A DNA stretch of 64,000 nucleotides from Chaetomium olivaceum. Lineage: Eukaryota; Ascomycota; Sordariomycetes; Sordariales; Chaetomiaceae. Within the stretch, counting starts at the first letter, position 1. Every line of letters starts with the position of its first letter. A program made the position numbers and the translations under genes. Under the pieces are notes generated by a model. It was given only the letters and a program-made list of their open reading frames with translations, searched no databases and was not told where the DNA came from. Shown piece after piece: positions 33,931 through 43,862 of this stretch. The stretch spans positions 62,001 to 126,000 of the forward strand of contig JAYWVB010000053.1 in the NCBI GenBank assembly GCA_039881045.1. Direction: 5' to 3'.

Positions 33931-35422
33931 CTACGCACTCGCCGCGGCGGTTTGCCCCTCTTCCACCGTCACTGAATCACTAGCCGGCTCCGGCTCAGGG
34001 GCCGTCTCTGTTGGTTTGGCCCCCTCCGCCGGCTTGCTCTCACCACTAGGCTTGTCCTCTTGGGATTCCTTGCTCGCCTCATTTGCCTTCGTTGGCGCAC
34101 TCGCTTGTGCACTCGCCGCCTCACTCGCCTTGGGCTTGGCCTGCTCCGCGTTCGGGTTATTCCACAACTCCAGCATACGATGTACCTTGGGGGCCCAAAC
34201 ATCCTCCCCTTGGAATATCTCGTTGTACTCCATGCAGTTCTCGCCGCCGATAGCGAACTGGCCCTGCTGCGTACGGCTCAGCTCGGCCATCAAGCCGCCG
34301 CACCCAAGCATCTCTCCCAGATCATGGCACAGACTCCGCACATAGAACCCCGACGTGACCGTCATCCTGATCTTGGCCGCCGGTGGGCCTTTGCCTTCCC
34401 ACGGTGGCGGCGTATCCGCCGAAGGTGGCGGGGGTACTAGATCCGACCCCTTCCCCTTGGGCGGCAGCACCCCTAGGGCACCCGACATCATGGGCTCCGA
34501 ATCACCCCTGTTGGTCTTCTTTCTCTTGGCTGGCGGCGCCGGTCGCTCGTCGCTGACGAGGTTGTCGACACGCTCCTCCGCCTCGCGCTTCTTGCTGTTG
34601 TACTCGGCGAGCGCCTTGCTCTCCTCCTCTTGTTGCTCTGGAGTGAGCTTGCTGGCCGTCCCCTCCTCTGTCGCAGCCACCTGCCGTTTCGCAACACGCC
34701 ACACCGAATCTACCAGATTCTTCTCGGCCTGCTCGGCTTCTTCTGTCGGCCACCGATGGTTGTGTGTGCCCGGCTCGTACCACTCGACGAGGTCGAGCTC
34801 GGCGACTTCGACCTCCCGCGTCTCGATCTCGCGCGGAATCGGCTTGCCCTCGCGGGCGTATTCGTAGAGCGGTTTCCCCTGCATCTTGAGCGCCGAGTAG
34901 AGCGGGGGCATCTGTCTGATCTTGCCGCGAAAGCTCTCAAGGGCTTTCTCGGTGGCCTGGCGCGTGACGTCGTCGTAGTTGCCCTTCTTTATGACGCGGC
35001 CCGTACGATCATAGGTGTCGGTGCTAGCGCCAAAGAGGACGACCGTCTCGTATGTCTTTTTGCAGTTGAGAAAGTCCTGGAGGGCCTTGGTGCCCTTGCC
35101 GACGCCAAGGATTAGCACGCCCGTGGCGAGGGGGTCGAGGGTGCCTCCGTGACCCATCTTGACTTGGAGAGTTCGCTTTGCCTTGCTGCGCCGGCCTTTC
35201 TGGTAGCGGTTTTCCTTATCGCGCAAGGCTTGCTCTTGTTTGAGGAGGGGCGCGAAACTAGCTGATGGGTTGAAATACTGCTGGCAGTCGCGGATTACCT
35301 GAGCAGAGCTCATTCCGACGGGCTTGTTGATGGCTACTTTAAGTCAGCCAAGCAAGCTACCTGCGCATTGCAATGAGCGAGTACAAACCGAAGACGCCCT
35401 CGAGGACCTTGTCGGTGGCCAT
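33931..35422 (-). CDS. PUS4: tRNA pseudouridine-55 synthase PUS4 (TruB family)
   Basis: Makes pseudouridine at position 55 of the T-loop of nuclear and mitochondrial tRNAs. Exon 1 (35389-35422) encodes MATDKVLEGVF; the intron is 35334-35388; exon 2 is 33931-35333. Product is 478 residues. INKPVGMSSAQVIRDCQ at the exon join and the catalytic GHGGTLDPLATGVLILGVGKGTK (Asp in GGTLDP) are diagnostic. KTYETVVLFGASTDTYDRTGRV, MPPLYSALKMQGKPLYEYAREG and the late SGFYVRSLCHDLGEMLGCGG also match TruB. There is an acidic/Lys-rich insertion with a PAKRKK nuclear-localisation-like stretch (about 34510-34560). A low-complexity Ala/Glu/Pro/Lys tail of about 80 residues is unlike bacterial TruB. No frame defects. 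It shares a 759-bp divergent spacer with the RFTS-domain gene. Confidence 0.95.
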
Positions 35423-36181
35423 TTTGGCAAGTCGATCAAGCCTCATGAGATGAGGTTGAGAAAGTAGTAATTCATCAACGATCGCGAACCAGAATAGAAG
35501 TTTTGAACCAAAATCAATTTAGGTTGCATTGGTTCAAGGCGGAAGTTGTAGGAGGAATACTGGCGCAATCTGATGTTCGCCGTGTTCTTGAGCGAGCGCT
35601 GATCGGCCGAATTTTTGGGAAAGAGGTTCGAGAACAGGGGCTTTGCGGTGCCTGGGTGTTATCGATTGCGGGAACGACCCACTTCCTGGGGTCTTGGTTG
35701 AGGTACATGTACATAGTAGGTACCTACCTATTGTTGAAGGCGATGAATGGTTTGAACTTTATCTATAAACGAAAAGGAGAAGGAAAGGAAGTAGGAAATA
35801 ATCAACTAATCAGATCCAAGAAGCAAGTATTCAACAAATCGGTTTCGGCTTACTTTGTGCAGATTAAAAGTCCCTACTTATACTCGTCCCCCCGCTGGTT
35901 AATTGACCCCACTTCCTCAACTTCCCAGTTCGCGTTGGTCGCGTTTGTGGCGTGCCTTCCCGCGTACCGGGCGAAAGAGCCGGCATCTGTTGATCGATTC
36001 CCTGCAACTAATCAACCCCGTAACCACAGGGCAGCCAGTGTGTTCCTCACCAACACCAAACCCGACCCCGTCTCTGCTTTATTTTGACTTCGCAAAACGA
36101 CTGCATCTTATCGAGAGCGATGCAGTCTGGTAACTTACAAACCGGCCATTAAATCAAATTGCTCCATCACCAATCGCTCCC
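35423..36181. promoter_or_regulatory. Divergent promoter region PUS4/RFTS gene
   Basis: A 759-bp spacer between two divergent starts, with no supported gene. It holds AT-rich and direct-repeat-poor sequence. A frame at 35503-36087 is open but has no domain and fills the whole spacer, so I regard it as chance. Confidence 0.5.
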
Positions 36182-38627
36182 ATGGCGGGACGCCCTCGAC
36201 GCCGCAGGGCCTCGTCGGCCTCGAATGCTGCAGACGACCCAACCCAGATTCGATGGGTGAAAGAATCCTCCGTTCTAAACCCGACACCGCGGGATATGCC
36301 GGACAACGACTGGCCTTGTTATGTTCTCACCGACGCCACCATATACCGCAAAGATGGCAGGACCGTGGCCAACCCTCTCCTGGTTCATGCCCAAGGGCCG
36401 CTGATTGTTCGCGGTCTCCTCGAGGTGGACGAGGACAAGCTTGTGCCCAACCGTAAGCTTAGTCTTGGTTCATGTTTTGTCGGTATCGTGGACTAACATT
36501 ACCCAGTTGTCCGCCCGAGTGTGAGAACCGCGCATATCGAGATATCGCACTCTGAGCGATACTCGATCGGAGACGGCCCCCTCGTCCTTTGGGTGTCGGG
36601 CGCCGCCGGTTGGTTCGAGATCCGGCCGTCTGCCACATACCAACCGATGTACGACCAAGTCCGCGAGGCTATTACCCTGTACTATAGCGCATTTGAGGTG
36701 TACGAAGCGTACGTTGCGGCGTGCGCGAACAAGAAGAAGGCACGGAGGCCGCGACAGCCGACCTTGGACGAAGTATTTTTGAAGTACGCCGTCAGGGCTG
36801 GCGACGGCATCCTCTTCCATGAGGTCCAAGCCCTCTGCGATAAATGGGCTGAATTCTTGATCGCCCATTTCGATAAAGAGTTTGACCTGGATTGGAACGT
36901 CACGAACTTTGCTAAGTGGCTGCGTAGCTCACACCCTGTACGCGCAACGTTCTGCTCGTGAGATACAAATTCAGCTGACAACGTCCAGGACATACAGAAG
37001 AAACTCGCTGATATTGCGAACGGCGTAGTTCCTAGTCCACCTATGCCCCCTCCAGAGCCCCAAGAATCCGTCGACAACAAGGTGGCTCAGAACCGGAGGA
37101 GCAAGTCGGCGAGGGCGAGCAGCCGAAACAGCGCAGTCCAAGACGATCTGCCGAGTCGTCCAGTACCTCAAGCGAAGCCCGACAAACCCAGGGTCAAATT
37201 GAGCGAAACTCCCATACCCTTGCCAGGGAGATACCGGCAACTCCCTCAGCCAGCAAGTTCGGGGCCTTCTCCGGCGCCTATGGGGACATCTAAAGGCAAT
37301 ACGCTGAAGGAGACGCCCAAGGTTGATACGCCGAGAGAGACACCCAAGCCTGATACGCCGCGGGATACACCCAAAGTTGATACACCGAGAGACACCCCCA
37401 TACCCGACGCCGACTCTGACACCCCCATTGACAATCTACTGGGAGCCCTTGGCGAAATCGCCTCAGAAACAAATATAAGCAAGACACCGCCGTCCAAGAT
37501 CAGCTCGGCGGTGTTCTTTAAATGTAAAATCCGGCACTATAGCGTTGCTAAGGACGTTCTCGCCTACTACGCTAAAGATCTTCTCCCCCGCCTGGGCGCC
37601 GAGTGGAGGGACACCCCATGGTATCACTGGCTGGAAGATGCTGCCAAACGGCCGTGGGAGCCTTCGTCAGACCAGACTGAGCTGGACAAAATCCCTGCCA
37701 TGACTATGCGGCGGGTGAAGATGGGCCCTAGATCAGGGTCGTCGACGAAACCAGCTACCCAGCTACCCCCCGCTATCAACCTCAAAATCAAGGCTAAAAG
37801 TGTTGTTCCAGAGGAGAGCGAGTCGGAAGATGAGTTCGCTGACCTCCGTGCACTGGCGCAGCGTAGCCGTAGATCCGGCAAAGGGGCCACGCTACGCCTT
37901 GCCACAAGTGCTAAGAAAAGGCCACATTCCGAGCTTGACGACCAAACTAGTGGAAGCCGCCGGGGCAGAAAGTCGGCCAAGATTAATCACCATCTTAGTG
38001 AAGACGACGAGTTGGAAGATGCCGATGATACGAGCGACGAAGACGTTGCTTCCGGCGAAGAGGCAATCCTAGGATCGCATCTGCCTCTGCCTGAGGGCGC
38101 AGTCCGCGTCGTCGTACACGCCGAGCCCCTCCCTGCAACATCGCCCAGTGGACCGGACGGCACCTGGACCTGCGGCGAGGAAGGCTGCACTTACGTCGTC
38201 AGGTCGGCCGACGAGCAGGATGCCCAGGACCTGATTCAGGCACATTTCCGGGACCACGAGGCGCAGGCTGAGAAGATCAATCTGGCGGTCACAGAGAGCC
38301 GCGGTCATATGCCCATCAAGTACGCCTACTTTCCCCCTATTCTTTTTATCGTTCACATGCACTCCAAACGTACATAATGCCGAGATGGCAAATGTGCCGC
38401 TACAGGTTGCCGCGCAGTCCGATCTTGCCCCACGGTCTGGGCTGCGGCCGGCCGAGTACAATGCAACCCACAAACCTTGATCAGCCTCAGCAGCCTTGAT
38501 GCTAACCATCAACAGCCATCTTCTCAGCAAGATCCAGGCACTCGGCAAGGCCGCCCTCTTCGGCAAACGAGAGACTGTGGATGACCAGCCTGTCCCACCG
38601 CCTGTTAAGCGGAGGCTTCTCCTTTGA
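36182..38627 (+). CDS. RFTS (DNMT1-RFD) domain protein with C2H2-like finger
   Basis: Predicted nuclear chromatin protein of 714 residues. Exons: 36182-36452, 36507-36937, 36989-38319, 38516-38627. The N-terminal half (residues about 45-235) matches the replication-foci targeting domain known from DNMT1 and fission-yeast Raf2: DWPCYVLTDATIYRKDGRTVANPLL, LIVRGLLEVDED, IEISHSERYSIGDGPLVLWVSG, WFEIRPSATYQPMYDQVREAITLYY. The middle is basic and disordered, with four 9-residue units of (D/E)TPK(V/P)DTPR at 37310-37417. Later come a conserved stretch KCKIRHYSVAKDVLAYYAKDLLPRLG, acidic and Lys/Arg-rich segments and a C-x4-C..H-x3-H finger (TWTCGEEGC..AHFRDH, about 38160-38260). The C-terminus is basic (VKRRLLL). 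There is no methyltransferase domain. Relation to Raf2/DIM-7-type heterochromatin factors is an inference from the RFTS fold. No frame defects. Confidence 0.8.
37310..37417 (+). repeat. Four 27-bp in-frame repeats in the RFTS protein gene
   Basis: Four imperfect 27-bp units encode ETPKVDTPR-like nonapeptides. Each holds two Thr-Pro sites, possible targets of proline-directed kinases. Purifying variation is mostly V/P and E/D. Confidence 0.8.
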
Positions 38628-38938
38628 GTGCGAAAAGGAAGGGGGAGGGGGGGGGCGCTGGTCAAATTTAGCCGTTGCGCTGCTTGAAATTTCGCTTTTG
38701 TTCTGAGTTATGTAAGACCACGATACCCGTGCATTTATATTTGGGAGGATACTGGCTGGGTAAGGCGTTTGGGGTTTGCTGTCTACGCGGCTGTTCTAGG
38801 GACATTCCCTGATGCGGATGGGGCGGGCGGCTATAGATTAGTGGCAGCCTCTCTCGGAACTCAAGGAGTTGGATTTCTATCTAACTGAACACACTGCGGT
38901 TGATTCCCCCAACGTGGCGGTTTGTATCCCATGGTCCC
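38628..38938. other. Intergenic between convergent RFTS gene and methyltransferase
   Basis: 311 bp holding the two 3' UTRs. No gene or strong structure seen. A G-run is present at 38641-38656. Confidence 0.55.
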
Positions 38939-40309
38939 TTACGGCTTCGAGAATGACATGACAGCATATTGGAAAGTCCCGTTTGCATACCCCCTTCTCA
39001 TAGCCCGGAAGGCTTGTAGGAAGGCAATGCCATCTCGCCCTTGGCTAAAGGCGAACGCCCACAGCGAAGGGTTTTGTACAAGTGACCATGAGATGTCCCT
39101 ACAGTCGTTAGCGCCGGGGCTTTTGAACTCGGGAGGGGGAGTACATACCATGTCTTGCTGACATCCTTGCTAATGTCCTTAGGGCCACCCAGTACCTCCA
39201 AGCCAGCACCCGTAGCAAAGTTCACATACTCTTGCTGCGTGCAGAGCGGTGGCGTGAGCATGCCGTCTACAATGAATGACATTAGCAACCACCAAGCCAC
39301 GAAAAGAGTTGGAGGGTTGGGGGGAGAACAGACCTTCGATGGGCTTGATATCCGCATCAAACACACTCTCGGCGAGATCCTCCGCCTTAAACCAGTCCGC
39401 TAGCACCACCTTCCCGCCCTGCCGGAGCAGCTTGTGGGAGTTGTGGAAGAAGAGCGCCTTGTTGGGGAAGTGGAGAGCGCCTCGCTGATCCAGACCACGT
39501 CGAACCCGCCCTCACCACCGGCACCGCCAGGGGCGAAGTACTCGCCCATCTTCTCGGCATCCAGCTCGACGAACCTCACCTTCCCGCCCTTCTCACCGAC
39601 GGTGATGAAACCCTCATCCACCACCACTGGCATTCTCACCCCCCCATCTCCACTCCCGTCAGCACCAGCACCAGCACCATCAGCAGCTTCCGCCTTGCTC
39701 AACCTCGTCGCCATCTCCACCTGCTTGCCCGAGATGGTCAACCCCGTCACCGCCGCACCCAGCGCGCGCGCCAGATAGCGCGCCGTACCGCCCACCCACA
39801 CCCCACATCCAAAATCCGCAGCGGCGTCTCCCCCACCACCGGCCCCTGCTTCACAGCCGCAGCAGCAGCAGCAGCAGCCGGCCCGCCTCCCAACGCAGTC
39901 CCCGCAGCCGTCGTCGTCGTCGCCATCGCCATGGCCCCGCCCTCCCCGCCCAACCCCAACTCCAAACCCAGCCCCTCCGCCCCCGGCAATTCCGAAACAG
40001 CCAACAAAAGCCGAATCAGATTCAGCTGGGCCGTCTCCTTGGAGTCGGTCGCCTTGGAGCTCGCCGTCGGCCAGTAGCCGTGGTGGATGTGCTCGCCCCA
40101 CAGGCGCAGGTAGTAGTCGCTGGCCAGGTCGTAGTGCAGCTTGATGCGGTCCTTGAGGGCCTGCATGGTGGTGTGGGCGAGGCCGAGGGGCGTGTCGTAT
40201 TGCACGCTGAGAGGGTCGGGGCGTCGGAGGAGGAGGAGTTGGAGTTGGAGTTGGGGTTGGAGTTGGAGGGGGCGGGGGCGGCTGCCGCGGGGGTTGTGGA
40301 GGTGGACAT
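38939..40309 (-). CDS. SAM-dependent class I methyltransferase, three frameshifts
   Basis: Class I methyltransferase resembling the tocopherol-O-methyltransferase/cyclopropane-synthase type of small-molecule enzymes. Substrate unknown. Exons are 39334-40309, 39149-39266 and 38939-39098; introns are GT..AG, 67 and 50 bp. Diagnostic parts are IKLHYDLASDYYLRLWGEHIHHGYW, motif I ILDVGCGVGG (about 39800), YLARALGAAVTGLTISGKQVEMA, FDVVWISEAL, GGKVVLADWF and, after the introns, DGMLTPPLCTQQEYVNFATGAGLEVL and WALAFSQGRDGIAFL-like. Three frame breaks (about 40205, 39793 and 39478) each need one added base; the joined product is 418 residues. Low-complexity inserts are unusual: a Ser/Asn N-terminus, a Gly/Ala-rich segment before motif I and a Gly/Asp/Ala segment after it. 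An N-methyltransferase role is equally possible. It faces the But2-like gene across the tRNA. Confidence 0.82.
40227..40275. repeat. GGAGTT hexanucleotide repeat
   Basis: Imperfect (GGAGTT)n on the + strand. On the minus strand it encodes the Ser-Asn repeats at the N-terminus of the methyltransferase. Confidence 0.75.
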
Positions 40310-40895
40310 GTTGGGCTTTGTTTGTTTTGTGTGTGAGTGGTGGTGGTTTTGGGAAGTTGGGGGTGGGTTTTGTGGTGGTGGTGATTGTGGTGGTTGTGGT
40401 TGTAAGGTAGTTACCTAGTTACGTTGTGGTTGTGTTGTCGTTGCGGTTGCGGTTGATATGCACGATGAAGTTGTAAACCCAATTGAAGCGGCACGGCAAG
40501 TGAGGAGAAAGTGTAAGGTAAGGAAAATCATACGGTTTCAAGTTTCTCTACTGACCAAGTCGTTCCTTCCCGCCCTGATGACGCCGTGGACTGCCAACTT
40601 GGAACACTGCAATCCATGGCGGGCGCCCTGCATTACACCGGTGGATCTCTCAGGCCGCCATTGGTTGCGTGTGTTTACTGAGTGATACAGTTCATGCGTG
40701 CTGCGGGCACTGTCACCCTGCCAATCATGGGGTTCTTTCCTCCGATACATTCCTCAGTTGATGGTGAGAATAAAATAAAAACAACCTAAGTGTTCTGATG
40801 AGTGGTTGTCAGCCCTAGCTTATTTACTGGCTTGGTGATTGACCAAAAAGGGGTGGGTAGCCCCGCCATAACGGGGGACAACTCGAAAAAGTAAT
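40310..40895. other. Methyltransferase leader and flank of tRNA-Leu
   Basis: No gene seen. 40320-40425 is strongly G/T-rich on the + strand (C/A-rich on the sense strand of the methyltransferase), consistent with its 5' leader. Confidence 0.5.
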
Positions 40896-41006
40896 TGACT
40901 GGAGCGCGATTCGAACGCGCGCCTCTTGCGAGAGTAGAATACGCCCCATTGAATGGGGAAGAGAATTTCTTGAGTCTACCGCCTTAGACCACTCGGCCAT
41001 CCAGCC
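40896..41006 (-). tRNA. tRNA-Leu (anticodon CAA) with intron
   Basis: A complete cloverleaf reads on the minus strand. The acceptor pairs GGCTGGA with TCCAGTC (one G.U pair), discriminator A. The D-arm is GCC-GAGTGGTCTAA-GGC, and the anticodon stem pairs GTAGA with TCTAC around loop CTCAAG-T. The long variable arm is CTCGCAAGAG (class II tRNA), and the T-arm is GCGCG-TTCGAAT-CGCGC. An intron of about 29 nt follows the base 3' of the anticodon, the normal eukaryotic site. It contains a CCCCATTCAATGGGG hairpin. The CAA anticodon decodes UUG. CCA is not encoded, as expected. Confidence 0.95.
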
Positions 41007-42304
41007 ATTGGATAATTGGATGAGATGAGGGCTTCAACTGCAACTACAGAAACCCACGAGGGGCACCTCCGACAGAGTACCCCGCCTCTTGCTTACATCA
41101 ACCCCATCGCCAATAACTAGTTACAACAAACACACGCCATGAACTCATTATTTACATTTCGGAAATATCAGACGAAAATAATAATCTGAAAAAGCCTCGA
41201 GTCGACCAGTGTCTGAACTTTGGGCAGCACTGCCTCGTCTACTGCCTGGAAGATATCGAGATAACTATCTACCGAAAATCAGAATGCCCAGTTTGTCGCT
41301 TGTTGTGGCTGATGCTTGATTGTTTGCCCTCGTCGGCGCTTCGAGGCGCTCCCAGGGCATCCAGCTCCGTGTTTGTACCGTACGACGTCATCTGGTCGGT
41401 AAAATGGCATTTACCCAACACGAGGACGCCCGTGACAACGAGATAGATATATTCATTCCATGTGACGCTTAGGTCGCATCCCAAATATTGTGCATGCTAG
41501 AGAGTCGATGCGCGTTTTGGTGCTCACTGCTTTCACAGTGAACCTGAGTGTGAAGGGGAGATGTTCAGAGGAATTCCCAAGAGTCGGCGAGAGTGGGCAA
41601 GAACATTGAGAAAAGACAGTGAGCACAGCATACAGCATTTTGTTGGTCTTGGCTGTTCCCTCCTGCTCGAGTCAACACCGGCTCATGGCCTGACAACCGG
41701 CCGCATATTGCCCCGTACAAAACCCCGGAATCAGATATTGCATATTGCACTGCAGCAGAAGCATACGAGGACGATGTATTGGCAACTTTAGGCCGCGGGC
41801 TGCTCCATGACCAACACCATGAACGAGGGCGGAGTTGGGAACAGCCATCGCCATCGGCCGCTCTGTTGCGCGGTAGACGCTCTCAAGGTTGGCATTGCTA
41901 TTTTCAGAAGCCGACATGCCCGGTGAGGATGGCAATGCCATGGTTGTTGGCCGTTTTCACCGAGCGAGTCATGATGGTTGACCGCGCTGACCATGCATGG
42001 TGAGGTGTAGGATGGTGACATGGTATCATTGAGGACATTGGGTGCATAGCAGGTCCAGAGGAGGTTCCTTCCGTGTATAAAAGATGCTATCTTCCCTCCC
42101 TAAAGTCTGTTCATCTCATCTTCCCATCATCCCATCATCATCCATTCACCACCACAACTCCACAACTTGTCTCATCGAGATCCTCAACTTCAACCGACAC
42201 CACCTAAGTCCACTCATCCCAATCCTTGACCACCAAGTCGCCCCTCGACCACCTAACAACCATCCAACAACCACTCGACAAACCATTTAACAACAACGAC
42301 CACC
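41007..42304. other. Intergenic between tRNA-Leu and the But2-like gene
   Basis: No gene seen. Short frames here lack domains. The right end is the promoter and C/A-rich leader (42085-42300) of the next gene. Confidence 0.5.
42076..42083 (+). promoter_or_regulatory. TATA box of the But2-like gene
   Basis: A TATAAAAG element lies 229 bp upstream of the ATG at 42305, followed by a CT/CA-rich leader. A clear TATA box is uncommon in this window and suggests regulated, strong expression. Confidence 0.55.
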
Positions 42305-42874
42305 ATGCTTTCCACAACCACCCTCACCACCCTCCTCCTCACCACCCTAGCCACCGCGCTCCCAACCACCCTCACAACCCACCACCACCACCAACAAACA
42401 ACCTGCACCCGCGTCCACCCCCCTTCCACCCCGCGCCTCAACCTCCTCAACCGCCCCGACCTCAACCTCTTCAGCACCCAAACCCTCACCTTCACCTTCC
42501 CCAGCACAGGAGGAAACACCACCTCAAACAGCACCGCCCTCCTCCCCAGCGGGCCCTGCACCCTCCGCGCCGTCTTCCCCCCACACTGGGAAGTCATCGA
42601 CACCAGCGCGCAAGCCGGCGGCGCGCCGCTGGCGGTGAACGTGTACGCCGCCGATGGGCCGGCTGCGGGGGCGTTGGTGGGGACGGTGCGATTTGCAAAA
42701 GAGACCGGGGATGGCGTGGAGAGGGAGAGGGTGGTGGTGGTGAACTCGTTTGCGTGCCGGGCGCAGATGGCGTATAGGTTTGAGCTGGCTGGGGCTGGGG
42801 AGGTGGGGTTTGTGAATGGGTTTGATGAGGGGTTGGGGGTGGAGGGGGGGTTGGAGATGGCTGTGGGTTGTTAA
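42305..42874 (+). CDS. Small secreted But2-domain-like protein
   Basis: Single-exon protein of 189 residues with a signal peptide (MLSTTTLTTLLLTTLATALP), then a His/Thr-rich start and a domain resembling the But2 C-terminal domain of secreted fungal proteins: FTFPS, GPCTLRAVFPPHWEVIDTS, LAVNVYAADGP, ALVGTVRF and FACRAQMAYRFELA. Two or three Cys could form a disulphide. Two N-glycosylation sequons (NTTS and NSTA) lie together near residues 76-81. The role is unknown; proteins of this type are abundant, surface-associated or secreted. The third codon positions are very C-rich at first, then G-rich, but the frame is unbroken. The upstream TATA box and long leader support a real gene. Confidence 0.7.
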   Translation: MLSTTTLTTLLLTTLATALPTTLTTHHHHQQTTCTRVHPPSTPRLNLLNRPDLNLFSTQTLTFTFPSTGGNTTSNSTALLPSGPCTLRAVFPPHWEVIDTSAQAGGAPLAVNVYAADGPAAGALVGTVRFAKETGDGVERERVVVVNSFACRAQMAYRFELAGAGEVGFVNGFDEGLGVEGGLEMAVGC

Positions 42875-43850
42875 AGGGGGATGGACTATGAGGGGTTTAG
42901 GAGATTGTCGGAGGGAGAGGGTTGTGTTGTTTCTTGTTTGGGTATGGCAGATGGGTGGTCATTGAGGGGGTTGCGAATGGGGGAACTCGAGGGTTGGTCT
43001 ATTGGGTTCAAGGAAGGACTAATGGTGGATGGTTCAGGGGCTGTGGTCTGGGTGTTTGCTTGCTAGTTGGAGTCTTGACTTTTATGAACTCGAAACGTAG
43101 TCTGTTTTGTTTTATCCAGTCCACATCGATGAGTGAAGCTATGCAGTCTCGTTGCGGAGATGAGACGATAAAACCTTAAGTGGCCTGATCAACGATCCCG
43201 GATTTTCTTCTGGACGAGTTCACATGCTCTGGGGCGACCAACAACACTGCCTACCCCTACAGGATAGTACTTAATTCATTTCCTCCAGCTCTCTAGATCT
43301 TGCACCACACCGTGCCGAACAGCACCAAAGAAAAGTATATAAAAGGGAATAAGTCTATTCCCAACCCTCATACTAGCATAACCCACACAACTAAAGGCCA
43401 TACACCAGAAACTCTATCATTCCAGCTTCATATCGGCGTGCTGCAATTCCTGCCAGCCCTCATCAAGTTCTATCTATCATGACACATGACCTAGGAGCAA
43501 CGACGCCGAAAAGCGGTGCGTGAAAAGCATTCCAAAACCTCGTGCAGTCATATATAAATGTATCCTCCCTCAGCTCCGCCCAGGGAGGAACCAAAAATGT
43601 AACCAGCTCCCTCCGCATCCCCGTCCGGAGATGGCAGGAAGGCCCAGGCCAAGAAAAGAACAGGGGGAGTAGATTCCCCGGGTATCCCTAGTAATAAATA
43701 AGTAGCAGCTGTATCGCCTCGCTTCAACCCCTTCCCCAGGTCTATTCATGCCACCCAACCCATCTATCCATCCATCACCCTTCACCCCGGCCCTCACCAA
43801 CCCCTAGCAACCCCTTCCCCTTCCCAGGCCACCGTCCACGGGGCACTCAC
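42875..43850. other. Intergenic between convergent But2-like gene and kinesin
   Basis: No gene seen. Contains the 3' UTRs. A tetranucleotide tract begins at its right end and continues into the kinesin stop. Confidence 0.5.
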
Positions 43851-43862
43851 TCACTCACTCAC
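43843..43862. repeat. (ACTC)n tract at the kinesin stop codon
   Basis: On the minus strand the tract reads GTGAGTGAGTGAGTG. The stop codon of the kinesin (43851-43853) lies inside it. Confidence 0.8.

Noticed and set aside
40330..40410. G/T-rich tract as an interstitial telomere
   Set aside because: It has no regular TTAGGG units; it is the leader of the methyltransferase and a TTGGAG-type coding repeat.
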